Shown piece by piece: positions 1-9,647 of a DNA stretch of 64,000 nt. The notes below the pieces were generated by a model. That model searched no databases and was not told the DNA's origin. It saw only the letters and a list, made by a program, of their open reading frames with translations. The DNA is from Hoeflea sp. IMCC20628 (lineage in GTDB: Bacteria; Pseudomonadota; Alphaproteobacteria; Rhizobiales; Rhizobiaceae), in assembly GCF_001011155.1 (NCBI RefSeq), contig NZ_CP011479.1, positions 2,808,501 through 2,872,500 of the forward strand, in the 5' to 3' direction. Within the stretch, counting starts at the first letter, position 1. Each line of letters begins with the position of its first letter. Position numbers and translations under genes: made by a program.

Positions 1-1272
1 ACCCAGATGGGCGGTGTGGCGCTCAATCTGACACCAAAGGAGGAGCGTGACCGTTCAAGCCACGACATCGCGCTGGATCTGCGCAATCGCATTGCCGCGA
101 TTCCGTTGCCGCAAGGTGCAAGCCTGAAAGTGGTGGAGCCGCCGCCGGGACCGCCAGTGATGGCGACGCTTCTGGCCGAAATCTACGGGCCTGACGCTGA
201 AACGCGACGCTCAGTGGCGCGGCGAGTGGAAGAAGCATTCCGTTCGGCCGACTTCATTGTCGACATCGACAATTCCTGGGGCCAGCCCGCCGACCGGGTC
301 AGGGTTAAAATCTCGACCGATGAACTCGAGTTCTTCAAGGTCGAGGAGCGCGATGTGTTTGACACCATCGCAATCCTCAACACAGGCCAGACCGTGGGCT
401 ACTCGCACCGTGGCGGTGGGCGCACGCCAATTGCCATCCGGCTGGAACGGCCGCGTGCTGACCGCGTCGTCAATGAGAGTTTTCTGACCACGCCGATCCC
501 GGCCAATGTGCTGCCGGGCGACCGCAGCATCGTTGAACTGGGTGATGTGGTCGAGGTCTCCCGCGAGACATCATCGTTCCCGGTGTTTCGCCACAATGGT
601 CGCGCCGCCGAAATGGTGATGGCCGAAATGGCCGGCGCCTATGAAGCGCCGCTTTACGGCATGCTAGCCGTGCAGGAAGCGCTTGATGCGATGGACTGGA
701 CCGGACTGAAGAAGCCGGTGATCGCACTCAACGGTCAGCCCGCTGACGAACAGGTCTCGACCCTGTTGTGGGACGGCGAATGGGAAGTCACCTGGGTCAC
801 CTTCCGTGACATGGGCGCTGCCTTTGGCGTGGCTCTGCTCGGGATCTATATTCTGGTCGTTGCCCAGTTCGGCTCGTTCAAGGCGCCGCTGGTCATTCTC
901 ACCCCGGTGCCGCTGACCTTCATCGGCATTCTGCTCGGACACTGGCTGTTCGGGGCACCGTTCTCGGCCACCTCGATGATCGGCTTCATCGCGTTGGCGG
1001 GCATCATCGTGCGCAACTCGATCCTGCTGGTGGATTTCATCCGTCATGCCCATGTGCCGGGCACACCGCTGACGCCGGTGCTGATCGAAGCGGGCGCGAT
1101 CCGTTTCAAGCCGATCATCCTGACGGCACTTGCGGCGATGATCGGGGCTGCGGTGATCCTGACCGATCCGATCTTCCAGGGGCTGGCGATCTCGCTCTTG
1201 TTCGGCCTCGCCTCATCGACGGCGCTGACCGTGCTGGTGATCCCGGCGATCTACCGGGTGCTGCGCACCTGA
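1..1272 (+). CDS. RND efflux transporter, C-terminal part (5' end outside window)
   Basis: This is the last ~423 codons of an AcrB-type RND transporter, an inner-membrane proton-driven pump that works with a membrane fusion protein. The reading frame is open from base 1, so the true start lies upstream of the window. The visible part holds the second periplasmic porter loop (about the first 265 residues), followed by closely spaced hydrophobic helices. The terminal RND block with a KPIILTALAAMIG-like segment and an FGLASSTALTVLVIPAIY-like end is clear. The following gene is convergent, so this is the last gene of its operon. The substrate cannot be read from the fragment; the sequence suggests a drug/metal/lipophile HAE1-like pump rather than a CusA heavy-metal pump, but that is inference. 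Confidence 0.9.
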   Translation, partial: TQMGGVALNLTPKEERDRSSHDIALDLRNRIAAIPLPQGASLKVVEPPPGPPVMATLLAEIYGPDAETRRSVARRVEEAFRSADFIVDIDNSWGQPADRVRVKISTDELEFFKVEERDVFDTIAILNTGQTVGYSHRGGGRTPIAIRLERPRADRVVNESFLTTPIPANVLPGDRSIVELGDVVEVSRETSSFPVFRHNGRAAEMVMAEMAGAYEAPLYGMLAVQEALDAMDWTGLKKPVIALNGQPADEQVSTLLWDGEWEVTWVTFRDMGAAFGVALLGIYILVVAQFGSFKAPLVILTPVPLTFIGILLGHWLFGAPFSATSMIGFIALAGIIVRNSILLVDFIRHAHVPGTPLTPVLIEAGAIRFKPIILTALAAMIGAAVILTDPIFQGLAISLLFGLASSTALTVLVIPAIYRVLRT

Positions 1273-1305
1273 ACCGGCCTGCCGCCATCTGGACTTGAAA
1301 CTGTG

Positions 1306-1328
1306 CCGCCCGTCATTTTGACGGGCGG
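1306..1328. terminator. Hairpin between convergent RND and mog genes
   Basis: A perfect 10-bp inverted repeat (CCGCCCGTCA / TGACGGGCGG) with a 3-nt loop overlaps the mog stop codon and follows the RND stop. There is no strong T-tract on either side, so bidirectional termination is an inference from position and stem strength. Confidence 0.5.
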
Positions 1329-1840
1329 AATGCTTTCAGGATGTCATCATGGGTTTCGATGCGGCCGGCTTCGATGAGGTCAAGGCAGAACGGAATCGCC
1401 GGGAACACCGCCGTGAGGCAGGTGTCGATCGAGCCCGGCTTGCCCGGCAGATTGACAATCAGGGTCTTGCCGCGCGTGCCCGCTGTCTGCCGTGACAGGA
1501 TGGCGGTCGGCACGAATTCGAGGCTCTTCTTGCGCATCAATTCGCCAAAGCCCGGCAATTCCTTCTCCATCACCGCTTTCATCGCTTCGGGCGTGAGATC
1601 GCGCGGTGACGGGCCAGTGCCGCCGGTGGTCAGAACCATATCGACGCCGTCAACGTCACACAGGCGGATGAGGGTGTCGCGGACGCTTTCAAGCCCGTCC
1701 GGAATGACGTGTATGGCGATTTCGACAGGGCTGGAGATCACCCGTTCGAGCCAGGCCTTGACCGCAGGGCCGCCCAGATCTTCATACTCGCCACGACTGG
1801 CGCGGTCGGACACGGTGAGAACGGCGATACGAACGGTCAT
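1313..1840 (-). CDS. mog: Molybdopterin adenylyltransferase (MogA/MoaB family)
   Basis: A 175-residue protein of the MoCF_biosynth fold that activates molybdopterin by adenylation before molybdenum insertion. It has the N-terminal VRIAVLTVSDRASRGEYED-type strand, the central LTTGGTGPSPRDLTPEA glycine-rich motif, and the conserved LPGKPGSI segment that closes the active site. The frame stays open further upstream, but the ATG at 1840 gives the family-typical N-terminus and has a GGAG Shine-Dalgarno sequence about 7 nt upstream. It is convergent to the RND gene. No other moa/moe genes are present in the window. Confidence 0.88.
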   Translation of the reverse strand: MTVRIAVLTVSDRASRGEYEDLGGPAVKAWLERVISSPVEIAIHVIPDGLESVRDTLIRLCDVDGVDMVLTTGGTGPSPRDLTPEAMKAVMEKELPGFGELMRKKSLEFVPTAILSRQTAGTRGKTLIVNLPGKPGSIDTCLTAVFPAIPFCLDLIEAGRIETHDDILKAFRPSK

Positions 1841-1927
1841 GAGTGGCTCCGGAGCAAACGGGGAAGACGCCGGGTTTCTAGCAAGCGCACGGGCGAGCGG
1901 CAACAGGATGCGGAGCGGGCCATGCTG

Positions 1928-3550
1928 TTAGTGCCCCTCACCCTTCGCATGCGCCCTGATCATGTCGGCGGCTTTTTCGGCGATCATCACTGTGGGTGCA
2001 TTGGTGTTGCCGCCAATCAATGTCGGCATCACCGAAGCATCAACGATGCGCAATCCCTGGATCCCGTGAACTCTGAGCTGCGGATCAGTGACGGCAAGCG
2101 CGTCACGGCCCATGCGGCAGGTGCCGACGGGGTGGTAGATCGTGTCGGCGCGGGCGCGGATATGGCCCATCAGTTCGGCGTCATCCATACCGTCACGGGT
2201 GTAGACTTCCCTGAGCCGATATTTGCGCAAAGACGGTGCATCCATGATTTCACGGGTGATCCGGGCGCCTTTGAGCATCAAATCCGCATCGCGGTCATCG
2301 CAGAGATATTTCGGATCAATCCTTGGCGCCCGCATCGGGTCGGGTCCGTCGAGCCCGACCTCGCCGCGCGAATGCGGCCTGAGCACGCAGACATGGCAGG
2401 AATAGCCATAGCCCATGTGCAGTTTGCGGGAATGATCATCAACCAGTGCTGCGACGAAATGCAGTTGCAGGTCGGGGCGATCGAGATCCGGATCGGATTT
2501 GAGGAAGGCGCCGGCTTCCGCGCCCGGAGAAGCGACAACCCCGGTTCCATCCCGCCGCCAGCTCAGGATATCGCGGACCAGCTTGTAGGCGCCGACCGGT
2601 CCGAACCCCAGCACATCGGTGTCGCGGGTCTTGGCTGCGTAAATGTAATCGAGATGATCCTGCAGGTTCTGGCCAACGCCGGGAAGCTCCTTTGCCACAT
2701 CAATGCCGCGAGCACGCAGATGCTCTCCGGGCCCGATGCCTGACAGCATCAACAGTTGCGGCGAGTTGAACGCACCGCCACACAGGATCACCTCCGCACG
2801 GGCCTTGACCTGATGCTCGTGTCTGCCCTTGCGGTATTTGACGCCACTGGCGCGAAGACCTTCGAGCACCACTTTGGTGGCGTGGGCGCCGGTGATGACC
2901 TCCAGATTGGGACGGTTCATCACCGGATGCAGATAGGCAGCGGCAACCGAGCAGCGTTCGCCCCGTTTGCCGTCACGCCAGAACTGGGTGACCTGAAAAA
3001 GGCCGGCCCCTTCCTGGTCGGGACCGTTGAAATCATCGTTGCGGCGGATCTGGACTTCGGCGGCGGCGTCGACAAAGGCGTGGCTGATCGGCCGCGGACT
3101 CCGTTGTTCGGCCACCTCGAGCGGTCCGGACCCGCCGTGCAAGTCGTCGGAGCCCCGCACATTGCGCTCGGAGCGACGAAAAAGCGGCAACACGTCAGAC
3201 CAGCCCCAGCCGTCGCATCCGGCTTTTGCCCAATCATCATAATCGGAGGGATGGCCGCGGACATAGAGCATGGCGTTGAGCGCGCTCGATCCACCCAGCG
3301 CACGGTCGCGTGGCTGATAGCCCCGGCGTCCGCCAAGTCCGGGTTGCGGAACCGTTTCGAAGGCCCAATTGTTGATTTTCGGTCGTCCCGGCAGCGTAAC
3401 GATCATGCCGAGTGGCGCGCGCACCAGAATATTCTTGCCGTCGCCGCCGGCTTCCAGCAGGCAAACCGTCACCGAGGGATCTTCGCTCAAACGTGCAGCA
3501 AGAACCGACCCGGCCGAGCCGCCACCGACGATGACATAGTCAAACTCCAT
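1928..3550 (-). CDS. GMC family FAD-dependent oxidoreductase (choline dehydrogenase-like)
   Basis: A 540-residue flavoenzyme of the glucose-methanol-choline family, which oxidises alcohols to aldehydes or acids. Residues 5-30 form the FAD Rossmann motif (DYVIVGGGSAGSVLAARL). The family signature GGSSALNAMLYVRG lies near residue 85, and the C-terminal block has HPVGTCRMG and GGNTNAPTVMIAEKAADMI, carrying the catalytic His and Asn. Length is typical for BetA/AlkJ-type enzymes. The ATG at 3550 has a GGAGG site upstream. Neither betB nor betI is next to it, so choline need not be the substrate; many rhizobial paralogues act on other alcohols. Confidence 0.9.
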   Translation of the reverse strand: MEFDYVIVGGGSAGSVLAARLSEDPSVTVCLLEAGGDGKNILVRAPLGMIVTLPGRPKINNWAFETVPQPGLGGRRGYQPRDRALGGSSALNAMLYVRGHPSDYDDWAKAGCDGWGWSDVLPLFRRSERNVRGSDDLHGGSGPLEVAEQRSPRPISHAFVDAAAEVQIRRNDDFNGPDQEGAGLFQVTQFWRDGKRGERCSVAAAYLHPVMNRPNLEVITGAHATKVVLEGLRASGVKYRKGRHEHQVKARAEVILCGGAFNSPQLLMLSGIGPGEHLRARGIDVAKELPGVGQNLQDHLDYIYAAKTRDTDVLGFGPVGAYKLVRDILSWRRDGTGVVASPGAEAGAFLKSDPDLDRPDLQLHFVAALVDDHSRKLHMGYGYSCHVCVLRPHSRGEVGLDGPDPMRAPRIDPKYLCDDRDADLMLKGARITREIMDAPSLRKYRLREVYTRDGMDDAELMGHIRARADTIYHPVGTCRMGRDALAVTDPQLRVHGIQGLRIVDASVMPTLIGGNTNAPTVMIAEKAADMIRAHAKGEGH

Positions 3551-3647
3551 CCACGCCTCCTGCCAAGCCCATGCAGGGGAGCCTAGTACAGAAGCTTTCC
3601 GTTACAAACAGAAATTGACGTAACCAAAAAAAGGTAAGCCTGCAGGC

Positions 3648-4397
3648 CTAGACGCCGGCGCGTTCTGACAGGCGTGACAGATCGGGAACTTCGACATGGC
3701 GATTGTTGACCACCTTGATGACGTCTTCCTTGCGCAGCTTGGTCAATTGCCGGCTGACGGTTTCCATGGTCAGGCCAAGGAAATCGGCGATATCGGTCCG
3801 GCTCATCGGCAGATCAAAAGCGACCGAATCTTCTTCATTGTCCGGAAAAGCATGGGTGGCGATCAACAACAGATAACTCGCGACCTTCTCGCCTGCGGTC
3901 TTGCGCCCGAGCGTCAGCATCCAGTTGCGCGCTTCATCCAGTTCGTTGAGCGTTTGCTCCAGCAGCTTGTGCTCGAGTTCAGGCATTTCGCCGATCATGC
4001 GTTCAATGACGTTCTTGGGAAAGGAACAGACCTTGACGTCGGTAGCCGCCTCGGCGCTCACACCGTTCTCGGCGCGGAAGGGCCGGCCAAGGAAATCCGG
4101 CGCGAATTGCAGACCGACAATCTGCTGACGACCATCGGCCATCATTTTCGACAGCTTCACCACACCGGAAATGATGTTGGAATAGCTTTTTGTGGATAAG
4201 CTCTCGCCGATCAATTCCGTGCCCGGCTCAACCTCGCGCCGGCTGGAATGCTTGCTCAATTTCAGGAGTTGTTCGCTGGTCAATGCTCCGCACACACCGC
4301 GATGACGGCTCTCGCAAGCCTGGCACAGCAGAGGTGTATCCGAGTTGTGTACGTCTTTACGCTGAATATCCAAGGGGCGTTCTCCGATAAACTTCAC
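3648..4397 (-). CDS. Crp/Fnr family oxygen-responsive regulator (FnrN-type)
   Basis: A transcription factor of the FNR subgroup. Counting from the GTG at 4397, Cys25, Cys28 and Cys36 form the CX2CX7C cluster found in FnrN, and Cys124 sits where FNR has its fourth [4Fe-4S] ligand. The middle is a cNMP-type beta barrel, then a dimer helix. The C-terminal helix-turn-helix contains E-x-x-S-R (Glu212, Ser215, Arg216), which in FNR reads TTGAT-N4-ATCAA. No ATG is available in the open frame upstream: the longest start is a TTG at 4463, and the GTG gives the family-like length (249 aa), so the start is uncertain. An FNR-like box lies 126 nt upstream, suggesting autoregulation. Confidence 0.88.
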   Translation of the reverse strand: MKFIGERPLDIQRKDVHNSDTPLLCQACESRHRGVCGALTSEQLLKLSKHSSRREVEPGTELIGESLSTKSYSNIISGVVKLSKMMADGRQQIVGLQFAPDFLGRPFRAENGVSAEAATDVKVCSFPKNVIERMIGEMPELEHKLLEQTLNELDEARNWMLTLGRKTAGEKVASYLLLIATHAFPDNEEDSVAFDLPMSRTDIADFLGLTMETVSRQLTKLRKEDVIKVVNNRHVEVPDLSRLSERAGV

Positions 4398-4523
4398 TCT
4401 AACCGAACGCGCAGTACTTCCATATACACAAGATGTCGCAGAGGCTGATCTCCGTCGGCGCAACCAACCATTAACACGGAAATATCACTTTCACTGCATA
4501 TTTCACAAAGCAGCTTGCAGGAT

Positions 4524-4537
4524 TTGACCCGAATCAA
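4524..4537. promoter_or_regulatory. FNR/FixK-type box (anaerobox)
   Basis: TTGAC-CCGA-ATCAA matches the TTGAT-N4-ATCAA consensus at 9 of 10 defined bases. It lies in the divergent region between the FNR-type regulator and the ABC efflux operon, 34 nt before the latter's ATG, so it could serve either or both genes. Confidence 0.65.
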
Positions 4538-4571
4538 AAAATATCCTCGCGGATCTGTTAGGGTCCGGTGG

Positions 4572-5300
4572 ATGAGACCTGAAGCAGACACTCCGATGCC
4601 GCCGGTTTTCCAGATCACCGGCCTGACCAAGATCTACCGCACCGGAGACGTCGAAGTGCGGGCGCTCAATGGAGTCGATATGACACTCGAATCAGGCGAA
4701 ATGGTGGTTTTGCTGGGTCCATCAGGCAGCGGCAAGTCCACACTGCTCAACATTATTGGCGGACTTGACCGGCCGACTTCGGGTTCGGTCAAGTTCAAGG
4801 GCGAGGAACTGGCCGGCGCCAATGACCGGCAACTCACCTCCTACCGCCGCGACCATGTCGGCTTTGTGTTCCAGTTCTACAACCTGATTCCCAGCCTGAC
4901 CGCGTGGGAGAATGTGGCGTTGATCACCGAAGTGGCGTCAAAACCCATGTCAGCCGGCGATGCGCTGGCGCTTGTCGGGCTCGAAAGCCGCATGAACCAC
5001 TTTCCGGCGCAGCTTTCCGGCGGCGAGCAGCAGCGTGTGGCTATTGCCCGGGCGATCGCCAAAAGACCGGAAGTGCTTTTATGCGACGAGCCAACCGGCG
5101 CGCTTGATTCAGCCACCGGCATCATCGTTCTTGAAGCGCTCGCCCGGGTGAACGAGGAAACAGGCGCAACCACTGCCATTATCACCCACAATGCCGGCAT
5201 CCGGAAGATTGCCCACCGGGTGTTCACGTTCCTGGACGGCCGCATCGCCTCGTGTGAACTCAATCCCACCCGGATCAAGCCGTCGGAGGTAAGCTGGTGA
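4572..5300 (+). CDS. ABC transporter ATP-binding protein (LolD/MacB-type)
   Basis: A 242-residue ATPase of the MacB/LolD/DevA class. Walker [10 protein letters not shown] is at residues 49-57, the Q-loop at Gln101, the signature LSGGEQQ at 148-154, Walker B LLCDEP near 169-174, and the H-loop ITHN near 200. The ATG at 4572 was preferred because the protein then starts just before the first conserved strand; a second ATG lies 24 nt downstream. The stop overlaps the next start (GTGA), so ATPase and permease are translationally coupled. With the permease and HlyD-type protein that follow, it makes a tripartite export system. Confidence 0.92.
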   Translation: MRPEADTPMPPVFQITGLTKIYRTGDVEVRALNGVDMTLESGEMVVLLGPSGSGKSTLLNIIGGLDRPTSGSVKFKGEELAGANDRQLTSYRRDHVGFVFQFYNLIPSLTAWENVALITEVASKPMSAGDALALVGLESRMNHFPAQLSGGEQQRVAIARAIAKRPEVLLCDEPTGALDSATGIIVLEALARVNEETGATTAIITHNAGIRKIAHRVFTFLDGRIASCELNPTRIKPSEVSW

Positions 5301-7672
5301 AGGGCTTGAGCATGCTTGACCGCAAGCTGGTCCGCGATCTTGTGCGGCTGTGGGCGCAATCGCTGGCCGTGGCGTTGGTGATGGCCTGTGGCGTGATGAC
5401 GCTGATCCTGGCACTCGGCGCGACACGGGCGCTTGAAGATACCCGTGAGGCGTTTTACGACAGGACCCGATTCGGCCAGATTTTTGCCAGCGCGACACGG
5501 GCGCCCGAAAGCCTCAAGGCCGAAATCGCGGCTATCGACGGCGTCTCGGCTGTGGAAACCCGTATCGTCAATCCGGTGATCATCGACATCACCGGCATGG
5601 CCGAACCGGCGACAGGCATGCTGATTTCGATCCCCGACGATGGCGAACCAGCGGTCAACCGGCTCTATCTGCGCTCGGGCCGCATGCCGGAACCTGGCCG
5701 TCCCGATGAAGCGACCATCATCGAGGCCTTCGCTGAAGCCCACAATTTTCGCCCCGGCGACGGCTTCGACGTGCTGATCAATGGCCGCCAGCGGCATCTG
5801 TCGATCACCGGGATCACGCTGTCTCCGGAATATGTCTATGCCATCGGCCCGGGCGACATGGTGCCGGACCAGAAGCGCTTCGGCGTCATTCACATGCACC
5901 GGTCTGTGCTCGAAGGCGCCTATGACATGAAGGGAGCGTTCAACGACGTATCGCTGACACTGTCGCGTAATGCAGACAGCAGGGATGTGATTGCGCGGCT
6001 CGACACCATCCTCAAACCGCATGGCGGCGCCGGCGCCTATGACCGCACCGACCACATGTCAGATGCGTTCCTTGATTCCGAATTGACCCAGCTCAGAGCC
6101 ATGGCGCAGGTGATCCCGCCGATCTTTTTGTTCATTTCGGCTTTTCTGGTCAACATGATCCTGAGCAGGCTGATTGCGCTGGAACGCGAACAGATCGGCC
6201 TTTTGAAAGCCGTCGGGTACTCCAATGCAGCAATTGCCTGGCATTATGCCAAGCTGACGCTGGTGATCTCGGTCGTTGGCGTGGCGATCGGCGCCATCGC
6301 CGGCACCCGGCTGGGCCACGGCATGGCCTCGCTTTACGGCGAATTCTATTCGTTCCCGTTTCTGGTGTTCTCGCAATCTCCCGATCTCTATGTGATTTCC
6401 GCACTGGTGACCTTCGCCGCCGCGCTTGTTGGCGCTGCCAACGCCATCATCGGTGCGGTGCGGTTGCCGCCGGCCGTGGCGATGCGGCCACCAGCGCCGA
6501 CCGGATATCACAGCATCTTCAGCGGCTTGTCGGGGCGTTTCCGGCTGCCGTTCTCGCAACTCACCACCATGGCGCTGAGACATCTGGTGCGATGGCCGCT
6601 GCGCACCGCATTGACGACGCTGGGCACCGCCCTGCCGGTGGCGCTGCTGATCACATCGCTGTTCGCGTTTGATTCCATCGACCACATGATCGACACCATC
6701 TGGTTCAGGGCCGACCGGCAGGATGCGACGCTGACATTCGCTGCACAACGCTCCGACGAAGCCCTGCGCGATGTTGCCCGGTTGCCCGGCGTGCTGGCGG
6801 CGGAGCCGTTCCGCGCCGAAGCGGCAACGCTGAGGAACGGGCACCGGTCGCGAAATGTCGCGATCATCGGTTCCGACCCCGATACGGACATCAGCCGGGT
6901 TCTGGATCAGGATTTTGGTGCGATCAGACTGCCGCCGGCGGGGATATTGCTGTCAGAACGTCTGGCCAGCCACCTTGATCTCGTGCCCGGAGACCAGGTT
7001 GATGTCGAACTGAGTGACGGACAGGGCCGCCGGGTACTGGTGCCACTGGTCGGTGTCACCAACAGCTATGTCGGATTGACAGCAAACATGAGCCGAGAAG
7101 CGCTCGACCGTCTGTCAGGCCGGGGTTTGCGGATTTCCGGTGCACGGGTGATCGTCGACGAAAGCCGCATCAATGATCTCTATGACGAGGTCAAACAAAC
7201 GCCGGCGATCGCCTCGGTGGCTCTGCAAGGGATATCGCGGAAGCGGTTTCAGGCCGTCATCGAGGAAAATATCGGCATCAGCATCACCATCTATGTGTCG
7301 CTGGCCATGATCATCACGTTCGGGGTGATCTACAATTCGGCCCGGATCCAGCTGTCCGAGCGGGCCCGCGAACTTGCCAGCCTGCGCGTCTTTGGCTTCA
7401 CCAATGGTGAAGTGTCGAAGGTGCTGCTCACCGAGCTTGGTGTGATGGTAATCCTGGCGCAACCCCTGGGCTGGCTGATCGGTCACAGTTTTTCGAAACT
7501 GGTCGCAAAGGGCTTTGAAAGCGATCTGTTCCGAATTCCGCTTATCATCAATGCGTCCACCTATGCCGTGTCGAGCCTGATCGTGCTTGGCGGGGCGCTG
7601 GTGTCGGCGCTGATCGTGCGACGCCGCATCGACCGGCTCGATCTTATCCGCGTCTTGAAAACAAGGGACTGA
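5297..7672 (+). CDS. ABC transporter permease, FtsX/MacB type with two FtsX domains
   Basis: A 791-residue inner-membrane permease. There is one helix near the N-terminus (about residues 17-43), a large periplasmic region, a first FtsX block of three helices (about 270-395), a linker with another helix near 440, a second periplasmic region, and a second FtsX block at the C-terminus (about 660-780). This DevC-like duplicated layout fits export of a hydrophobic compound or lipoprotein rather than classical import. The GTG start overlaps the ATPase stop by 4 nt and has a strong GGAGGT site. A single permease subunit with two FtsX halves implies that one chain pairs with two ATPase copies. Confidence 0.9.
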   Translation: MKGLSMLDRKLVRDLVRLWAQSLAVALVMACGVMTLILALGATRALEDTREAFYDRTRFGQIFASATRAPESLKAEIAAIDGVSAVETRIVNPVIIDITGMAEPATGMLISIPDDGEPAVNRLYLRSGRMPEPGRPDEATIIEAFAEAHNFRPGDGFDVLINGRQRHLSITGITLSPEYVYAIGPGDMVPDQKRFGVIHMHRSVLEGAYDMKGAFNDVSLTLSRNADSRDVIARLDTILKPHGGAGAYDRTDHMSDAFLDSELTQLRAMAQVIPPIFLFISAFLVNMILSRLIALEREQIGLLKAVGYSNAAIAWHYAKLTLVISVVGVAIGAIAGTRLGHGMASLYGEFYSFPFLVFSQSPDLYVISALVTFAAALVGAANAIIGAVRLPPAVAMRPPAPTGYHSIFSGLSGRFRLPFSQLTTMALRHLVRWPLRTALTTLGTALPVALLITSLFAFDSIDHMIDTIWFRADRQDATLTFAAQRSDEALRDVARLPGVLAAEPFRAEAATLRNGHRSRNVAIIGSDPDTDISRVLDQDFGAIRLPPAGILLSERLASHLDLVPGDQVDVELSDGQGRRVLVPLVGVTNSYVGLTANMSREALDRLSGRGLRISGARVIVDESRINDLYDEVKQTPAIASVALQGISRKRFQAVIEENIGISITIYVSLAMIITFGVIYNSARIQLSERARELASLRVFGFTNGEVSKVLLTELGVMVILAQPLGWLIGHSFSKLVAKGFESDLFRIPLIINASTYAVSSLIVLGGALVSALIVRRRIDRLDLIRVLKTRD

Positions 7673-7676
7673 AACC

Positions 7677-8888
7677 ATGGCCTCTGTGCTTGTCAAAAGC
7701 CTCGCAGGATTGGTATCCGCCGCCGTGATCGGCGGGGCGCTCTATGTCGCGTTCAGGGAAAGGCCGATCCTGGTCGATCTTGCCACGGTGACGATTGCGC
7801 CGCTGCAGGTGACGGTGAAGGAGGACGGGATCACCCGCATTCGCAATGTCTATGCAGTCTCTTCACCCATCACCGGCCATCTCGACCGAACCGAATTTTC
7901 AGTTGGCGACGAGATTGCTGCGGGCCAGAGCATCGCAAGCATCCACCCGCTCGATCCGCCGTTCCTGGATACACGAACGCGAACTGAACTAATGGCCGGC
8001 ATCGACGCGGCGCGTTCCAGCGTTGCGGTGGCCGAAGTGGAACTGGTTCGCGCTCGCACCGGACGCAACCTCGCCCGTGCCACGCACAACAGGGCCCTGA
8101 AACTTGCCGCGACCAATATTATGTCCCCGAGTGAACTGGAGCGGCTGGGCGGAGAACTCGAACTCGCCGAAGCTCAGGTGACCTCCGCCGAAGCGATGAT
8201 TGCACTTAGGCGAGCAGAGCTTGCCAGTGCGCAGGCCAGGCTGGCTCAGCCGGGGCAAACATCAACGCCGGAAGCCAATGGCGAATGCTGCATTGATATT
8301 GTTTCACCGATCGACGGGATCATCCTCTCGCTCACCGCCAAGAGCGAACAGGCCGCCACGGTGGGACAGCTGATTGCCGAAGTCGGCGACCCATCAGATC
8401 TCGAAATTCTGGTGGATTTGCTGTCGGCTGATGCGGTGAAGGTGCATCCGGGCAGTCCGGCGCTGATCACCGACTGGGGCGGGGTGGAGACATTGCAGGC
8501 GCAGGTGGAACGGATCGAACCGTCGGCCTTCACCAAGACCTCTGCACTGGGAATCTCCGAACAGCGGGTCAACGCCATCCTTGCCCTTAATCGCCCTCCG
8601 CCGGACGACCTCGGCCATGGATTCCGGGTGATCGCCAATCTGATCACGTGGTCCTCAGATGCGGCCCTGCAGATCCCGGTCAGCGCCCTTTACCGCGATG
8701 GCGGTGACTGGGCCGTGTTCAAGATGGACGATGGCCATGCGCGGGTGGTGCCGGTCGAGATCGAGCACATGACCGACCGGCGCGCCGAGATCCTGTCGGG
8801 CCTGACCGAAGGCGATCAGGTGATCCTTTATCCCGGTGACGCACTGGAGGACGGCAGCCTCATCGGTGACCGTGCCGAAGCGGATTAG
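7677..8888 (+). CDS. HlyD-family membrane fusion protein (efflux periplasmic adaptor)
   Basis: A 403-residue adaptor with an N-terminal membrane anchor (about 9-27) and a first lipoyl half including VSSPITGHL. A long Ala/Glu-rich coiled-coil hairpin covers about 100-200, the second lipoyl half includes IVSPIDGIILSL, and a beta-barrel with a C-terminal membrane-proximal domain (AEILSGLTEGDQVILYP) completes it. It starts 4 nt after the permease stop and ends the operon at a strong terminator. It should bridge the FtsX permease to an outer-membrane channel that is not encoded here. The adjacent pair Cys-Cys near residue 202 is unusual for an adaptor and may form a disulphide or bind metal; that is speculative. 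Confidence 0.9.
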   Translation: MASVLVKSLAGLVSAAVIGGALYVAFRERPILVDLATVTIAPLQVTVKEDGITRIRNVYAVSSPITGHLDRTEFSVGDEIAAGQSIASIHPLDPPFLDTRTRTELMAGIDAARSSVAVAEVELVRARTGRNLARATHNRALKLAATNIMSPSELERLGGELELAEAQVTSAEAMIALRRAELASAQARLAQPGQTSTPEANGECCIDIVSPIDGIILSLTAKSEQAATVGQLIAEVGDPSDLEILVDLLSADAVKVHPGSPALITDWGGVETLQAQVERIEPSAFTKTSALGISEQRVNAILALNRPPPDDLGHGFRVIANLITWSSDAALQIPVSALYRDGGDWAVFKMDDGHARVVPVEIEHMTDRRAEILSGLTEGDQVILYPGDALEDGSLIGDRAEAD

Positions 8889-8907
8889 GCCAGTTCAACG
8901 GTGATGA

Positions 8908-8935
8908 CTAAAGGGCGGCCAATGCCGCCCTTTAG
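8908..8935 (+). terminator. Rho-independent-type terminator of the efflux operon
   Basis: A perfect 12-bp stem, CTAAAGGGCGGC / GCCGCCCTTTAG, with a 4-nt loop begins about 20 nt after the HlyD-type stop codon and is followed by GCATTTT. It lies between convergent operons and may also act on the opposite strand. Confidence 0.8.
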
Positions 8936-8959
8936 CATTTTCGATCATGCAATGATGCT

Positions 8960-9469
8960 TCAGCCGCCCTGCTTCATTTTGCTATGGTCCATCTTGCCGT
9001 GGTCCATGTTCTCGTTCATTTTCTGAATGGTCTCAACGTTGAACTCGACATCCACCGAACCGGCCTTTTCGAAGACAAGCGTGACGGGGTATGTTTCGCC
9101 TTCCGTGAGCTGCTGCTCAAGACCGATGAACATGATGTGGTAACCGCCTGGCTTGAGCACGACCTCGCCGCCGGCTGGAACTTCCAGGCCATCGACGAGC
9201 TGGCGCATTTTCATGACTTCGCCCTCCATCGACATTTCATGAATTTCAACGCGGCCGGCAAATGCGGCTTCGCCACTGACAAGCCGGTCAGCCTCGGAAC
9301 CATTGTTATGGATCGTCATATAGCCGCCGGACACGGGCGCATTGGGCGGTGTTGCACGCGCAACCGGGTGGTCGATCATCAGTTCACCGACCTTGTAGTC
9401 GTGGGCGGACACGATCGCGGTTGAAAAACCGAGAAGGGCAGTGGAGAGAAGAATGGCAATTTTTTTCAT
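8960..9469 (-). CDS. PCu(A)C periplasmic copper chaperone
   Basis: A 169-residue exported protein. Residues 1-22 form a signal peptide ending AxA-like before His-Asp-Tyr. The core is the PCuAC (DUF461) fold with the copper motif HEMSMEG...MxM...GGYHIMF, matching the H-M...M...H-x-M ligand pattern. The C-terminus adds a Met/His-rich tail (MDHGKMDHSKM) that could bind more copper. Such proteins deliver Cu(I) to cytochrome oxidase. No Sco or cox gene is in the window, but the upstream minus-strand gene is a DUF2946-like protein of the kind often seen beside copper genes. Confidence 0.9.
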   Translation of the reverse strand: MKKIAILLSTALLGFSTAIVSAHDYKVGELMIDHPVARATPPNAPVSGGYMTIHNNGSEADRLVSGEAAFAGRVEIHEMSMEGEVMKMRQLVDGLEVPAGGEVVLKPGGYHIMFIGLEQQLTEGETYPVTLVFEKAGSVDVEFNVETIQKMNENMDHGKMDHSKMKQGG

Positions 9470-9647
9470 GGGATTGGCTTTCTTTCAGAGTGCCCGGAAC
9501 GGGCGGAATGGACTGGAACAGGACAGACGCCTTGCGAGGCGAATCTTGACCCGGCAATGGCAAGATTGACGACCCACGCCCAAGCTCAGGCGTTGATCAG
9601 GTCAAAGGCTGCGACAGGCGCAACGGTGCGCCAAGGCAGCAGAAAAA

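Noticed and set aside
1709-2743. 344-codon plus-strand open frame
   Set aside because: It is antisense to mog and the GMC oxidoreductase, both clearly real; the frame is open because of high G+C content.
4877-6055. 392-codon minus-strand open frame
   Set aside because: Antisense to the ABC ATPase and permease, with no domain pattern.
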